Below are positions 1-8,811 of a stretch of DNA of 32,062 nucleotides, in pieces (position 1 is the first letter of the stretch; every line of letters begins with the position of its first letter). The notes beneath the pieces were generated by a model. It searched no databases and was not told where the DNA came from. It worked only from the letters and a program-made list of their open reading frames with translations. Source of the DNA: a virus; IMG/VR virus record IMGVR_UViG_3300049491_000293, positions 1-32,062 of that record. One strand, 5' to 3'. The translations under genes were made by a program, and so were the position numbers.

Positions 1-329
1 GTGCCACCCGGCCAGATCACTGCGGCGGGCCACGTGATGGTGCGGCTACCGCCCGTGCCCTGCGTGATCAGCAGGTCCAGGTGCCCACCGCGGGTGGGCA
101 GAACCACGCTGGTCGCGTTCGCGTTCAGGGTGACGGCAACGACCGCGGTGCCGTTGTTCCCGGACAAGTCGAGCGGACCCGCCGCGTTGATCACGAGCAC
201 GCTGGGTGCAGGCGCAATCGCGATCTGAAAGGGAGACGAGGCGTTGCCCGTTCCCGTAATGACCAGGCCAGGCCCCGCCGTGATGGTGCACGAGCAAGAC
301 CCTCCTGCGCAACCGCATCCACCAGGCAT
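1..329 (-). CDS. Minor tail protein, N-terminal part (runs off the left edge)
   Basis: An open frame of 109 codons starts at ATG 329-327 and continues past the window edge without a stop. The start is supported by a purine-rich GGAAGGGG about 7 bases upstream. The protein begins MPGGCGCAGGSCSC, a Gly/Cys-rich head, followed by a beta-rich segment (TITAGPGLVITGTG, then VTLNANATSVVLPTRGGHLDLLITQG, and TITWPAAVIWPGG). Such short beta motifs are common in phage tail-fibre and minor tail proteins. It is the last gene seen of the leftward tail operon, which supports a tail-tip or fibre role. The specific function is unknown, and the C-terminus that would identify it is missing. Confidence 0.7.
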   Translation of the reverse strand, partial: MPGGCGCAGGSCSCTITAGPGLVITGTGNASSPFQIAIAPAPSVLVINAAGPLDLSGNNGTAVVAVTLNANATSVVLPTRGGHLDLLITQGTGGSRTITWPAAVIWPGG

Positions 330-343
330 TAGACGCCCCTTCC

Positions 344-358
344 GAAAGTCCTACTTTT
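344..358. promoter_or_regulatory. Start-associated palindrome, copy 1
   Basis: GAAAGT-CCT-ACTTTT, one mismatch to the family consensus GAAAGT-N3-ACTTTC. It sits between the stop codon of the upstream minor tail gene (TGA at 360-358) and the ribosome-binding site of the partial gene starting at 329. It therefore lies in a 28-base intercistronic gap, directly before a start. It is probably a regulator site or a short mRNA hairpin. Confidence 0.6.
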
Positions 359-1554
359 CATGTCGTCTCATCGGCGGCTGCCGGGAGCAGGGTTACTGCG
401 ATGTTCTCACCGTCGGAGGTCTCCGTCACGACCACCTTGTGGAGTTTCTGCATCTGGCTCATCTGTCGCGAGTTCAGCGTAGCGAGCAGAGGCATGTGCG
501 TACCGGGAACCAGGTCGTCGATCGACAGCCCCGGCGACAGCCGGAGGCCACTGCTGTCCGGGACGCGAACCTCGACCGGAACCGGGTTCCGACCTGCCAG
601 GTTCCGCTGGGCCTGAGAGTTCAGATAGGACTGGGAGGGGGCCTCTTCGTCATCCTCGTTCTCGACGGTGTGAATCTTTGCCCACGGACCGTAGTAGTCG
701 TCTTCCGCGCCAGCGCCACCGTAGCGACCGTCCTGCGCCACGGCGAAGGCAAGTGCGGCGAAGTCGGAACCGTACGCAGTGACGATGACCTCTCCGAAGA
801 AGTCCGCTTCGGTCAGCGTCCGCGTCTGACCGATGTTCCGGTTCACGTCCCAGATGTGGATAGCCCGCCCGACCACGGTGTAGTCCAGGCCACCGGTCTG
901 CGCATAGTTGTCCAGGTGCTCGCCCACGGTCATTTCGTACGGCTTCGTGTAGGCGCTGGTGCGGACCTCATCCGGGAAGTGATGCGCCACGAAGTAGGGC
1001 AGAACGTTGGCCGGAGGGGTGAGCGCTTCCCACGCCGGGACGGTGACAACCGTGACCCCATCGTTTGCCAGGTACGACATGGGCTGAGCCATTTCCCAGG
1101 CCATGATCGTTTCCATGCGAGTGGTGACCTCGGTGGGCCGCGTGAGCGGCCCCAGGTTGGCACCGGTGTCCGGGTCGATGTTGTCGCGGTACCGGTTGTC
1201 CCACTCCTTGGACAGCGGCCGAGCGTAGACGTACGCCATGACATCGGTGGCCTGAATCTCCACGTAGTCCGCGTGCCACCCGACAAGGTTGACCGGCCCT
1301 TCCCATACACGGTCGTCCCCACGGAAGATCACCAGTTCGTGGCGCTTCGGCTCGATGTTCCGGAGCACGTCGATCTGCGCGACACAGGCCCCACCCTGGA
1401 TCACGACGGATGCCGTGGACATCTCATCACGACTGCGGGACCAGGTGATCGAGGACAGGTCGACCAGTTCCGCAACGCGGGACCGACCACCACGATCCGA
1501 GAGGTAGGCGTGGTGGCCTTCGACGCAGTTGCCTCCGTAGAGGCCGCGAACCAC
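358..1554 (-). CDS. Minor tail protein, tail-tip (ReqiPepy6 Gp37-like family, probable)
   Basis: This 398-aa protein is read from GTG 1554-1552, not from the more distal upstream ATG at 1656. The GTG has GGAGG five bases upstream and forms TAGTG with the stop of the previous gene. The N-terminal half (ELVDLSSITWSRSRDEMSTA, then a segment ending RHELVIFRGDDRVWEGPVNL) has the pattern of siphovirus Gp37-like tail-tip proteins: a short beta strand, an R-x-D/E-x-S loop, then a strand-rich segment with W/G turns. These proteins usually form part of the hub below the distal tail ring. Its place after the tape measure and two other minor tail genes agrees. No catalytic motif is seen. The family assignment is by eye; the tail role is well supported by context. 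Confidence 0.65.
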   Translation of the reverse strand: MVRGLYGGNCVEGHHAYLSDRGGRSRVAELVDLSSITWSRSRDEMSTASVVIQGGACVAQIDVLRNIEPKRHELVIFRGDDRVWEGPVNLVGWHADYVEIQATDVMAYVYARPLSKEWDNRYRDNIDPDTGANLGPLTRPTEVTTRMETIMAWEMAQPMSYLANDGVTVVTVPAWEALTPPANVLPYFVAHHFPDEVRTSAYTKPYEMTVGEHLDNYAQTGGLDYTVVGRAIHIWDVNRNIGQTRTLTEADFFGEVIVTAYGSDFAALAFAVAQDGRYGGAGAEDDYYGPWAKIHTVENEDDEEAPSQSYLNSQAQRNLAGRNPVPVEVRVPDSSGLRLSPGLSIDDLVPGTHMPLLATLNSRQMSQMQKLHKVVVTETSDGENIAVTLLPAAADETT

Positions 1555-3719
1555 TACGTCCTCCGCGTCAGGGTGACGGCGGCGGTCAGGTTGCCGGGAG
1601 GGGGAGAGGTCCCGCCGACCGGCGTATCGAACGACACCAGATAGGACATCCCGCAAGAGAGCACCGGCCAGGTGGCCGGTGTCCCGCCGGTGCCGTAGAG
1701 CAGGTGGTCAGCCGCGACAGTAGGCCCGCCACTCACCGATGCGAACGTGCGCTGAAGTTCTCCATCCAGCGTCATGACTGAGGTCGCCGGGATATACGAG
1801 ATGATCTGCTCGGCGCACCAGTTGGCCGTGTCAATCTGCCCGATCGGGTAATTGAACGGGTTCGGGTAGATGCGGATGCGGACCTGACGCTCGGCGAGCG
1901 AGTAGGTGCGCAACTCGAAGGTCGGCAGAACGTCGAGCCAGTCCGAGACCTCTGACGCCGGGATCATCGCGTAGTACCGACGCCACAGGCCCACGTCCGT
2001 GATGCAGGGGTCCGAGATAACCGGCGGCCGAGGCGGGAGCGGGACGGGCGGGCAGTCCGGGTCGATCAGGTCGTCGCTGAGGCTGGTTTCGACCTGCTCG
2101 CGGATGGACGCCGACGCGTTGGGGTCGCCCATCCAGGAGTAGACATAGCCGTTGGCGTCCGGGTAGGAGCCGTCGAAGTAGTCGATCGGCACAGCACCCA
2201 GCGTGATCATCGCGGCATCCGCAGTGATCGTGTCTCCGCCGACCCACATCGACCAGCCGGTCCCAGAGACATCGAGCGCGCGGATAGACGCCCACTCTGC
2301 GAGCGGCGGAGAGTCGGCGATCACCGTCAACTGCGTCCATGAGCCAGCAGGGCAGACCACCGGTGTCCCGAGGTTGAGCGAGATGAATGTCCCCGCGGCG
2401 TTCATCCAGTACAGTTCGGCGTTCATGCGCTGTGAGCGTGACGGCTTCACGAAGATTGTGCCGACGTAGGAGGCACCAGCGGTCACGTCCGTCCGGCCGA
2501 CAGTTCCCGTGTCCGGGCCGATGCGGAAGTTTCCCGACGTGGCGTCCGTGTAGAACGTGGCACGAGCACCCTTGGTGCCCGACTGAGGGTCGGACACCTG
2601 GGCCACGACGCCGGTCCCACCGGAGGTCGTCGATCCCTGCGCAAAGGTCAGCCACCCGGTCGGTGCGTGACCTACAGCCTCAGACGTGGAGTTGCTGGCG
2701 GTACCTGTCCAGCGGTAGGTCTGGTCGCTGGTTGCCGTCGTCGCGCCGTCGAAGAAGTCACCAGGACTGGTCGACGGGTTGGGCTGGACCATCGGAGTCC
2801 ATGCCGTCCACGGCGACTGATACGCGCCGTAGTTTGCACTCCCCCGGTACTCGTAGGACGCGCCAGGGGTCAGGCCAGTGACCGTTGCAGTGGTGCTGGT
2901 TGTGGTCGTCGATGTGACGGCACCGGTAGAGCCGAGCCGATACTCCAGCGTGTAGAGCGTGACACCAGAGGTTCCACCCGGAGGCGAGAACGTTGCGACT
3001 GACGACAGGCCCGAAGGGGTGGGCGTGATGGTCATGCCCGGAGCGACGGCAGGCAGGGTGCTCTGGTTCAGCGCTCCCGACTTGACCGAGTAGCCCTGGC
3101 TGTTGTGCGCGTAGACGACCCACCAGTACGGCGTGCCCGGAGTGAGTCCGGTGACTGCGTAACTGGTGGTGCTTGCGCCCTGGCCGTAGTCGACGCGCTG
3201 AGCCGCGTCGTCGTTCTGGAGCGCCAGTGCGCTGTTGTACCGACGCAGAAGCATCGAGTCGATCGACGCGCCACCATCAGAGGGGATGTTCCAGTTCAGG
3301 GTCATCCCGGTCGTGCTGATATTCGTGGCCGTCGGCGTGTTCGGCGCGCTCGGAACCGTGGCGTCTGCGCCGTCGTAGGTTGCCCCGGCTGAGGTAGAGC
3401 CCAGCGTGTCGTACTGCGCGTAAATCTGCGCGCCCGAGTTGCCGTCCGCTCCGACGGTGATCGTGTCGTCACGGCTGTGGAGCAGGAAGTTGTCGCCGTT
3501 GCGGAAGTCGTAGCCACCCGACCAGTTGGCGACGTTGCCGACTCCATCCACGTACAACTGCCATGCGGAGCCACTGCCCGAGTACGTCGGCGAGTAAGAG
3601 AGTTTGTCGATCCAGACTTCGGTGTGCTTCGACACCGTGCGGCCGGACTGCCAGTTGTACCAGACCTCGATGCGCAGGCGGAACGGCCGGTTCGGGAAGT
3701 TCCCGGTTCCAGTTGCCAT
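1554..3719 (-). CDS. Minor tail protein with FN3-like domains and carbohydrate-binding-like modules
   Basis: A 721-aa protein from ATG 3719-3717, preceded by GGGGGGAAGAG. The first ~120 residues are an adhesin-like beta domain (VWYNWQSGRTVSKHTEVWID). Two fibronectin type III-like domains follow, at roughly residues 125-225 and 225-320. Each has a proline-rich start, W or Y in the B strand and the hallmark VTGLTPGTPYWW / VTGLTPGASYEY. Residues ~350-530 look like a jelly-roll carbohydrate-binding module flanked by two copies of an FDG...Y-x-W-x-G...S-x-S motif. FN3 and carbohydrate-binding folds are typical of virion proteins that touch the cell surface. It lies between two other minor tail genes and overlaps the next start by one base (TAGTG). 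Receptor binding is an inference; the structural class is fairly sure. Confidence 0.75.
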   Translation of the reverse strand: MATGTGNFPNRPFRLRIEVWYNWQSGRTVSKHTEVWIDKLSYSPTYSGSGSAWQLYVDGVGNVANWSGGYDFRNGDNFLLHSRDDTITVGADGNSGAQIYAQYDTLGSTSAGATYDGADATVPSAPNTPTATNISTTGMTLNWNIPSDGGASIDSMLLRRYNSALALQNDDAAQRVDYGQGASTTSYAVTGLTPGTPYWWVVYAHNSQGYSVKSGALNQSTLPAVAPGMTITPTPSGLSSVATFSPPGGTSGVTLYTLEYRLGSTGAVTSTTTTSTTATVTGLTPGASYEYRGSANYGAYQSPWTAWTPMVQPNPSTSPGDFFDGATTATSDQTYRWTGTASNSTSEAVGHAPTGWLTFAQGSTTSGGTGVVAQVSDPQSGTKGARATFYTDATSGNFRIGPDTGTVGRTDVTAGASYVGTIFVKPSRSQRMNAELYWMNAAGTFISLNLGTPVVCPAGSWTQLTVIADSPPLAEWASIRALDVSGTGWSMWVGGDTITADAAMITLGAVPIDYFDGSYPDANGYVYSWMGDPNASASIREQVETSLSDDLIDPDCPPVPLPPRPPVISDPCITDVGLWRRYYAMIPASEVSDWLDVLPTFELRTYSLAERQVRIRIYPNPFNYPIGQIDTANWCAEQIISYIPATSVMTLDGELQRTFASVSGGPTVAADHLLYGTGGTPATWPVLSCGMSYLVSFDTPVGGTSPPPGNLTAAVTLTRRT

Positions 3720-3731
3720 GTCTCTTCCCCC

Positions 3732-5663
3732 CTACGGAATCGTGACGGCGAGAGCGTCTACATAGAGACGGATGTCGGAGTTGGTCGCACCCGCGGCGCT
3801 TGTCCAGGTGACATTCGCACGCGCCCTGACCCGCACCTTCGTCGCCGTTGCGGGGACCGCCACCGACTTGACCGAGAATGCCCGACCGTTGTAGTCAGTC
3901 GTGGATGCCGTGCCGAAGGTCGTGGCCGCACCCAGGCTCGCGGCTCCGTTGAAGAACTCGTACGTCGTGATCAGCGAGTTGACCAGCGTCCCCGGAGAAC
4001 TCCCACCCAGGATCAGGACGGACGACCAGACGCTTATCGAAGCCCTCCGCCCCGTGCCAGCGGGAAGAGACGCATCCTGATAGGCGTCGATGGTGGACAC
4101 TGCCGCCGCGACCGCCGTCGTACCGTTGTCGCCGAGAAGCCGCACGCGGACAGAAGCGGTACCAGCCGCGAACAGTTCCGTCGTGCGGGACAGCACGGTG
4201 AATGCCGTCGGTGCCGTGCCAGATACTACGGCGGTGGCAAGGGTCCAGTCAGTGGTGTTGACCTCCGCGCTCGGATTCGTCGCATAGTTCGTTGCCACCA
4301 CGAGGTTGGCCGCTTCGGCGAGTTCGGCCGAAGGGTAGGGGACCAGGTTGAACGGCGAATCCTGTACCACGGAAGGTGATGTCGGAGCCAGCGTGAGAGC
4401 CTTCGGCTCTCCGTAGATGTACGGCGTAGCCGCGGCAAGAGTGAACTCGATTTCGTAGGCGTGGTAGTTGCTGTTGTGGAAGTGCTGAACGACGAGCGGT
4501 CCCGAGATTGCCGTCAGCCCATGCATCCGGCGACGAAGCGGGTCCAGCACGGCGTCGTAGGTGGCATCCGGCACCGGCACCTGAATTGCCGAGCGCGCCT
4601 CGAAGGTGGACGCCGATGCGTCCGCGGTTCCCACCCACGAATACTGAGCAATGGCCGTGTCTGTGGTGGCCCCATCGAAGAAGTCCGGGGCCGCCGCACC
4701 AGCGGCGACCATGACCTCGGCAATCTCCACCCAGTCCGACACGGATGCCGTCGTACTGATCAGAACGACAGATGCCGATGCTCCCGGTGCCGTGCCAGTC
4801 GTTGTGAAGGTGTACTCCAGCGTGACCGGAGTCGTGGACATCGACAGGCCGGTGGCGATGATGACCTCGCCCGTGGTGGACGTGGGTCCAGACGGCCGGT
4901 AGTTGAGCGTCCACCCCGTCCACGCCTTCGACGTGCGTGCCTTCAACCGCACCGAGTGCTGAGTGCTGGCAGCCAAGGACGCCTTGGGGCCGACGCGCAC
5001 GGTAGCCGTTGTCGCCGTGAAGCGCGCCGCGTACGTGGCGCTGAACGTGGTGCCCGCCACACGGGATGCTGTCGCACCGTCCGAGGACCAACTCGCCGTG
5101 GTTGCCACACGCGCGCTCGGGTCCAGAGCAAGATTGCGCGAGACCACATCGAACGGCGTGTAGTCCGTCATGGTCGGGCGCTCCGGAGGGCAGGTCACCC
5201 AGAAGCATCCGTCGACCTCGCCACACGCGCCTTGGTGGGTAGAGCAGGTGTTGCCGTCCAGCACGGCATCCAGCCAAGACAGCCCCGCGTCCAGCCCGTC
5301 CTGCCCATCGCCAACCATGACGCCACGGACGCGAATCTCGCGGACCGCACGGCGCGTCCCCTGGATCACGCCACCGTCCAGGATACCCTCCTGGATGTTG
5401 GCGGTACGAGTCGAGGAGTCCAGCCCGTCCATTGCAATCGGGTAGATGCCGAAGAACTTATGCGTGGCAGGGTCAGCGTCGTCGTACCAGGGTGCATCGG
5501 CCAGGGTGCCGACGTAGGAGTTCACGCCGAGCGCATCCTCCAGCCCAGGGCAGGGCAGACAGCGGAGCCAGCCCGCCGGACACCCGCTCTCCTCGACGTA
5601 GGCGTACGTCCGGGCCTGGTTGAAGACCTCGGTTCCACCGAGGACGAGGTATCCAGGGAACAC
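3732..5663 (-). CDS. Minor tail protein, distal-tail-like with carbohydrate-binding-like inserts
   Basis: A 643-aa protein starting at GTG 5663-5661, which shares a base with the tape measure stop (TAGTG). Residues 1-170 resemble the N-terminal ring domain of distal tail proteins: MFPGYLVLGGTEVFNQART, then a cysteine-rich stretch, then REIRVRGVMVGDGQDGLDAGLSWLDAVLDG. Residues ~180-350 and ~470-640 are two beta-sandwich modules rich in T, S and A, of the type seen in carbohydrate-binding modules. A short segment with FHNSNYHAYEIEFTLAAATPYIYG lies between and looks like the second half of the distal tail core. An FDG...YSWVG...S-x-S motif shared with the next gene lies near residue 335. The first gene after the tape measure is normally the distal tail protein, which fits. 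Confidence 0.75.
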   Translation of the reverse strand: MFPGYLVLGGTEVFNQARTYAYVEESGCPAGWLRCLPCPGLEDALGVNSYVGTLADAPWYDDADPATHKFFGIYPIAMDGLDSSTRTANIQEGILDGGVIQGTRRAVREIRVRGVMVGDGQDGLDAGLSWLDAVLDGNTCSTHQGACGEVDGCFWVTCPPERPTMTDYTPFDVVSRNLALDPSARVATTASWSSDGATASRVAGTTFSATYAARFTATTATVRVGPKASLAASTQHSVRLKARTSKAWTGWTLNYRPSGPTSTTGEVIIATGLSMSTTPVTLEYTFTTTGTAPGASASVVLISTTASVSDWVEIAEVMVAAGAAAPDFFDGATTDTAIAQYSWVGTADASASTFEARSAIQVPVPDATYDAVLDPLRRRMHGLTAISGPLVVQHFHNSNYHAYEIEFTLAAATPYIYGEPKALTLAPTSPSVVQDSPFNLVPYPSAELAEAANLVVATNYATNPSAEVNTTDWTLATAVVSGTAPTAFTVLSRTTELFAAGTASVRVRLLGDNGTTAVAAAVSTIDAYQDASLPAGTGRRASISVWSSVLILGGSSPGTLVNSLITTYEFFNGAASLGAATTFGTASTTDYNGRAFSVKSVAVPATATKVRVRARANVTWTSAAGATNSDIRLYVDALAVTIP

Positions 5664-8464
5664 TAGGCCACCGCCCTCTCGACGATTCTGTTGACGACCT
5701 CAATCGCGGTGCGCCGCGGGTCGATGGAGCCGTTGACCTGGATCGCACCCTCGGCAATGCTGATCGACTTGCCGCCGGTGACGACGCCACCCGCGGCCAT
5801 GCGCGGCGTGCCGATTCCCTGCGCGAAGGCAGACAGCGCGCGGACCGAAGGGTCCACCGCGCTGAGCGGCCGACGCAGGGGCACGATCGCCTCAGGTCCC
5901 GCCTCGCCCATCAGCACGTGAGTCGGTCCGAAGTGGATGCCACCCATAGCCTGGGGGATTGCACCCCGACCGCCACCGCCGCCACTACTGGCGGCTCCTC
6001 TCGCCGCGCTGGAGGCCGAACTGGCCGCCCCGAAGAGGTCGTTGAACCAGCCGATCGCATCCTGGATCGCGCCGCCGATGTTGTCGAACACGTCGATAAT
6101 CGTCTGTCCGAAGTTGCGGAAAAATCCCTCGATGCCGCTCAGCACGTCCTTGATCTTCTGCTTCAGGATGTCCATGCCAATCTTGATCTGATCCCAGTTG
6201 CCGCCCAACTTCTCGACGACCGTCTTCACGACGTTCTCGAAGTCCTGCCAGGCCGCGGATGCATCGCCGCGGATCAGATCGGCGATGATCTTCAAGCCTC
6301 CGGTGACCAGGGCGTTCCAGACCTCAAAGGCGTCACCGAGGAAGGCAAGCACGTTGAACAGAATCTCGCCGAACAAGGTGGTTTCCTCGCTGGTGCCGAT
6401 CAAGGCTTCGACGAAAGCGGAGAGGACCTCGATGATCCCGGCGATCACTTCGACGCCACCGGCAATGATCGTGAAAAGCGTCGGCAGGAGGGCCTCCACC
6501 AGCGGAGCCAGGTTGGTGATCAGCGGAGCCAGGGATTCGCCCACTTCCGCGAAGGCGGGTGTGAGTGTTTCGAGACCAGCGATCAACTGCTCACTGATGA
6601 TGGTTGCCATTTCCATCAGCGGCGGGATGATCGGAGCAAGAGCAGCGCCCAGGGTATCGAGAGCCGCCGCGATCACGCCGAACACGTTCAGGTTGGCGAT
6701 CACGCCGACGATCTGACCGAGTACCGGGACGAAGTTCGTCAGCGACGCAAGGAACTGCTCGGTGCCCGCGATCGTCGCAGGAGTCACCAAGCCAGCGAGC
6801 GCATTGGCAATCGCGACCACCAGGTCGACGACCGGAGGCATGATCCGCTCAGCCGTCTCAAAGAACTGCTTGATCCGCGCGCGGCCCTCCTCGCTGGAGG
6901 TCCACGTGCTGAACTGCGTGGCAACGTTGGCGATTGCCTCCGCGAACTTCTGGGCGGTCGGGAGGGACTCAACCAGGATGTCGCCGAAAGCATCGCCGAA
7001 GCCGATTGCCGCTGTCGTGAGGGAATCCAGGATGGGAGAGAAGCCCGCGAGCAGAGCGTTGAAGGTCGACACGCCCGCGTCGGACGACAGTGCGGTGAAG
7101 ATTCTGCTGATGCTCTCGCCGACGGTCCCGGCAAACGCGTTGAGATTCTCCGACACCTGCGGCAGTGCGGCCGTGATTGCCTGAATCGACGGTGCCATGT
7201 TCTCGAACATGGCCGTGACGATTCCGGTCTGGAGTCCATGGAACGCAGAGCCCAGTTCGATGAACGCATCCTTGGCGCGCTGAGCGCCCTCCGTCAGAAC
7301 CTCGCCTTCGCCGAAAAGCCCGAAGAACCCAGCCGTGGCGATACCGGCGGCGGCACCTGCCGCAGTAAGCATGGTGACCAGCGTGACCAGCGTGCCGGAC
7401 AGCGCCGAGGTCAGCACAGAAAGCGTGCCAAGAGCGGAGATAGTGAGGGTGATCCAGAACACCGCCTGGCGGAGTCCGTGCGGCAGACCCTTCCATGAAC
7501 CGATCAGCGAGCGGATGCCGCCGACACCACGCCGAGATGCCCGCTGGGTGCGACGCCCGATCGCGTCATTCGCTCGATCAGCGCTATCTGCCGTGTCGTC
7601 AGTCGCGTCCCCCGCGCTCTTCATCAAAGAGATGTAGTTGGCGATGCCCTCTCTGGTCCCAGCCATAGCCTCCCGACCGACCATGAACGTTCGAGTGAGG
7701 CGCGACCATGCCGTGTCCATCCGACCGGCAGAGTCGCGCACGTCGTCCATGTCCGGGCCGAGCGCCTTGATCCGGCCGCCGAAGTCGACGGCCGCGTCCT
7801 TGACTCGGACGAATCCGTTTCGGGTGTTGCGAAGCGCGCGCGTCACGCCAGGAAAAGTCTGCTGAAGGTCTTCGAGGGAGGGCTTCATCGCCCGGAACGA
7901 CTCGCGCAGGTCGCGCATCACGACGATCTGCTCGTCCCGCATCTCGCGGCCCATGGTGGCCATGTCAGTACGGAACTTCCGGATTGCGCCGCCGGTGTCC
8001 TGGATGAACTTGGTCGTCTTGGGGAAGGATGCCGCCCAATCGTCGATCGTCGGCTTCATTGCCTTGAACGACTCGCGCAGTTCCGCCATGGTCTTGATGT
8101 GGTCGTCGCGAATATCGCCAAAGACCTCGCCGAAACCACGACGTACCTTACTCAGCGTGCTGGTCGTGAAGTTCTTGATCTGACCGCCGAGGTTCTTGAA
8201 CCCCTCCCGCAGACGGAGCGTCTGCCGGTAGAGCCCACGCACTGCACCCGAGGACAGCACGAGAGTCTGCATCATGTCGCCGAGAGACTTGGCGAAATCC
8301 TTGACGGAGTTCCGGAGCGCCTTGCTCATCGCCTTCTTGAAGGCGGGCTCGAATGCCTGACCGCCAGCGATGGCGGCTACCCGCGCCGCATTCCGTACCT
8401 CACCGGGGAGCGAGGTCCCGTCGACGTGGACCTCAATCTCGGCTTCGCCCCATACGGCGGCCAC
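5663..8464 (-). CDS. Tape measure protein
   Basis: A 933-aa protein from GTG 8464-8462 (TAGTG overlap with the chaperone frame). It is the longest alpha-helical protein among the tail genes. Residues ~1-320 are charged helices. Residues ~335-390 are a hydrophobic stretch (FWITLTISALGTLSVL onward) that may enter the host membrane. Residues ~400-780 are long amphipathic helices rich in A, I and L. The C-terminus has GPTHVLMGEAGPEAIVPL, a motif seen in many siphovirus tape measures. It sets tail length and is probably ejected during infection. Residues 118-148 and 175-205 are an internal duplication. Length suggests a tail of roughly 130-140 nm by the usual rule of ~1.5 Å per residue. Position directly after the chaperone genes confirms the call. 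Confidence 0.93.
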   Translation of the reverse strand: MAAVWGEAEIEVHVDGTSLPGEVRNAARVAAIAGGQAFEPAFKKAMSKALRNSVKDFAKSLGDMMQTLVLSSGAVRGLYRQTLRLREGFKNLGGQIKNFTTSTLSKVRRGFGEVFGDIRDDHIKTMAELRESFKAMKPTIDDWAASFPKTTKFIQDTGGAIRKFRTDMATMGREMRDEQIVVMRDLRESFRAMKPSLEDLQQTFPGVTRALRNTRNGFVRVKDAAVDFGGRIKALGPDMDDVRDSAGRMDTAWSRLTRTFMVGREAMAGTREGIANYISLMKSAGDATDDTADSADRANDAIGRRTQRASRRGVGGIRSLIGSWKGLPHGLRQAVFWITLTISALGTLSVLTSALSGTLVTLVTMLTAAGAAAGIATAGFFGLFGEGEVLTEGAQRAKDAFIELGSAFHGLQTGIVTAMFENMAPSIQAITAALPQVSENLNAFAGTVGESISRIFTALSSDAGVSTFNALLAGFSPILDSLTTAAIGFGDAFGDILVESLPTAQKFAEAIANVATQFSTWTSSEEGRARIKQFFETAERIMPPVVDLVVAIANALAGLVTPATIAGTEQFLASLTNFVPVLGQIVGVIANLNVFGVIAAALDTLGAALAPIIPPLMEMATIISEQLIAGLETLTPAFAEVGESLAPLITNLAPLVEALLPTLFTIIAGGVEVIAGIIEVLSAFVEALIGTSEETTLFGEILFNVLAFLGDAFEVWNALVTGGLKIIADLIRGDASAAWQDFENVVKTVVEKLGGNWDQIKIGMDILKQKIKDVLSGIEGFFRNFGQTIIDVFDNIGGAIQDAIGWFNDLFGAASSASSAARGAASSGGGGGRGAIPQAMGGIHFGPTHVLMGEAGPEAIVPLRRPLSAVDPSVRALSAFAQGIGTPRMAAGGVVTGGKSISIAEGAIQVNGSIDPRRTAIEVVNRIVERAVA

Positions 8465-8811
8465 TATGACACCCCCCGGCTCAACTGGCTGTGCTCGGCA
8501 GAGAAAGCCTGGAAGAGAGCCATTTCCTCTTCGACGACCCTGGGTGCCACGTTATCGGGTTCGGTCCCACTCCGCCGCTCATCCTCGCCGAAGAGTGCCT
8601 CGTCGAGTTCGGTGCGGCCGTTCTCGGAGAACTGGACCCGCTCGCAGGCCCAGGAGTAGATCAGATTCAGGAAGCGATCGAAGGGGAGTCCGAGCGGGTC
8701 GAACCCGGTCCGTGCACACGCCCCGTCGATTTCGTGCCAGAACTCGTCGGCGATCCGGATGAGACCGGCGACTGCTGAGTAGGAAAAGATGACCACTTCT
8801 CCATCAGCCAT
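8464..8811 (-). CDS. Tail assembly chaperone, second frame (made by -1 frameshift or internal start)
   Basis: This frame overlaps the first chaperone gene and runs to a TAG at 8466-8464 that touches the tape measure start. It encodes MADGEVVIFSYSAVAGLIRI, then ADEFWHEIDGACARTGFDPL, then LPFDRFLNLIYSWACERV. This is the usual second-frame (G-T type) domain, a small helical module upstream of the tape measure. In siphoviruses it is normally fused to the first protein by programmed -1 frameshifting. A slip at the UUUU run (8787-8784) would give a fusion of about 233 aa. An ATG at 8811-8809, with AGAGG a few bases upstream, could also start it independently. The coordinates given use that internal ATG; the frame itself is open further upstream. 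Confidence 0.75.
   Translation of the reverse strand: MADGEVVIFSYSAVAGLIRIADEFWHEIDGACARTGFDPLGLPFDRFLNLIYSWACERVQFSENGRTELDEALFGEDERRSGTEPDNVAPRVVEEEMALFQAFSAEHSQLSRGVS

Noticed and set aside
244-1644. Long plus-strand open frame opposite the first minor tail gene
   Set aside because: G+C-rich antisense frame; its product is R/V/D/G-rich low complexity and no start signal is present.
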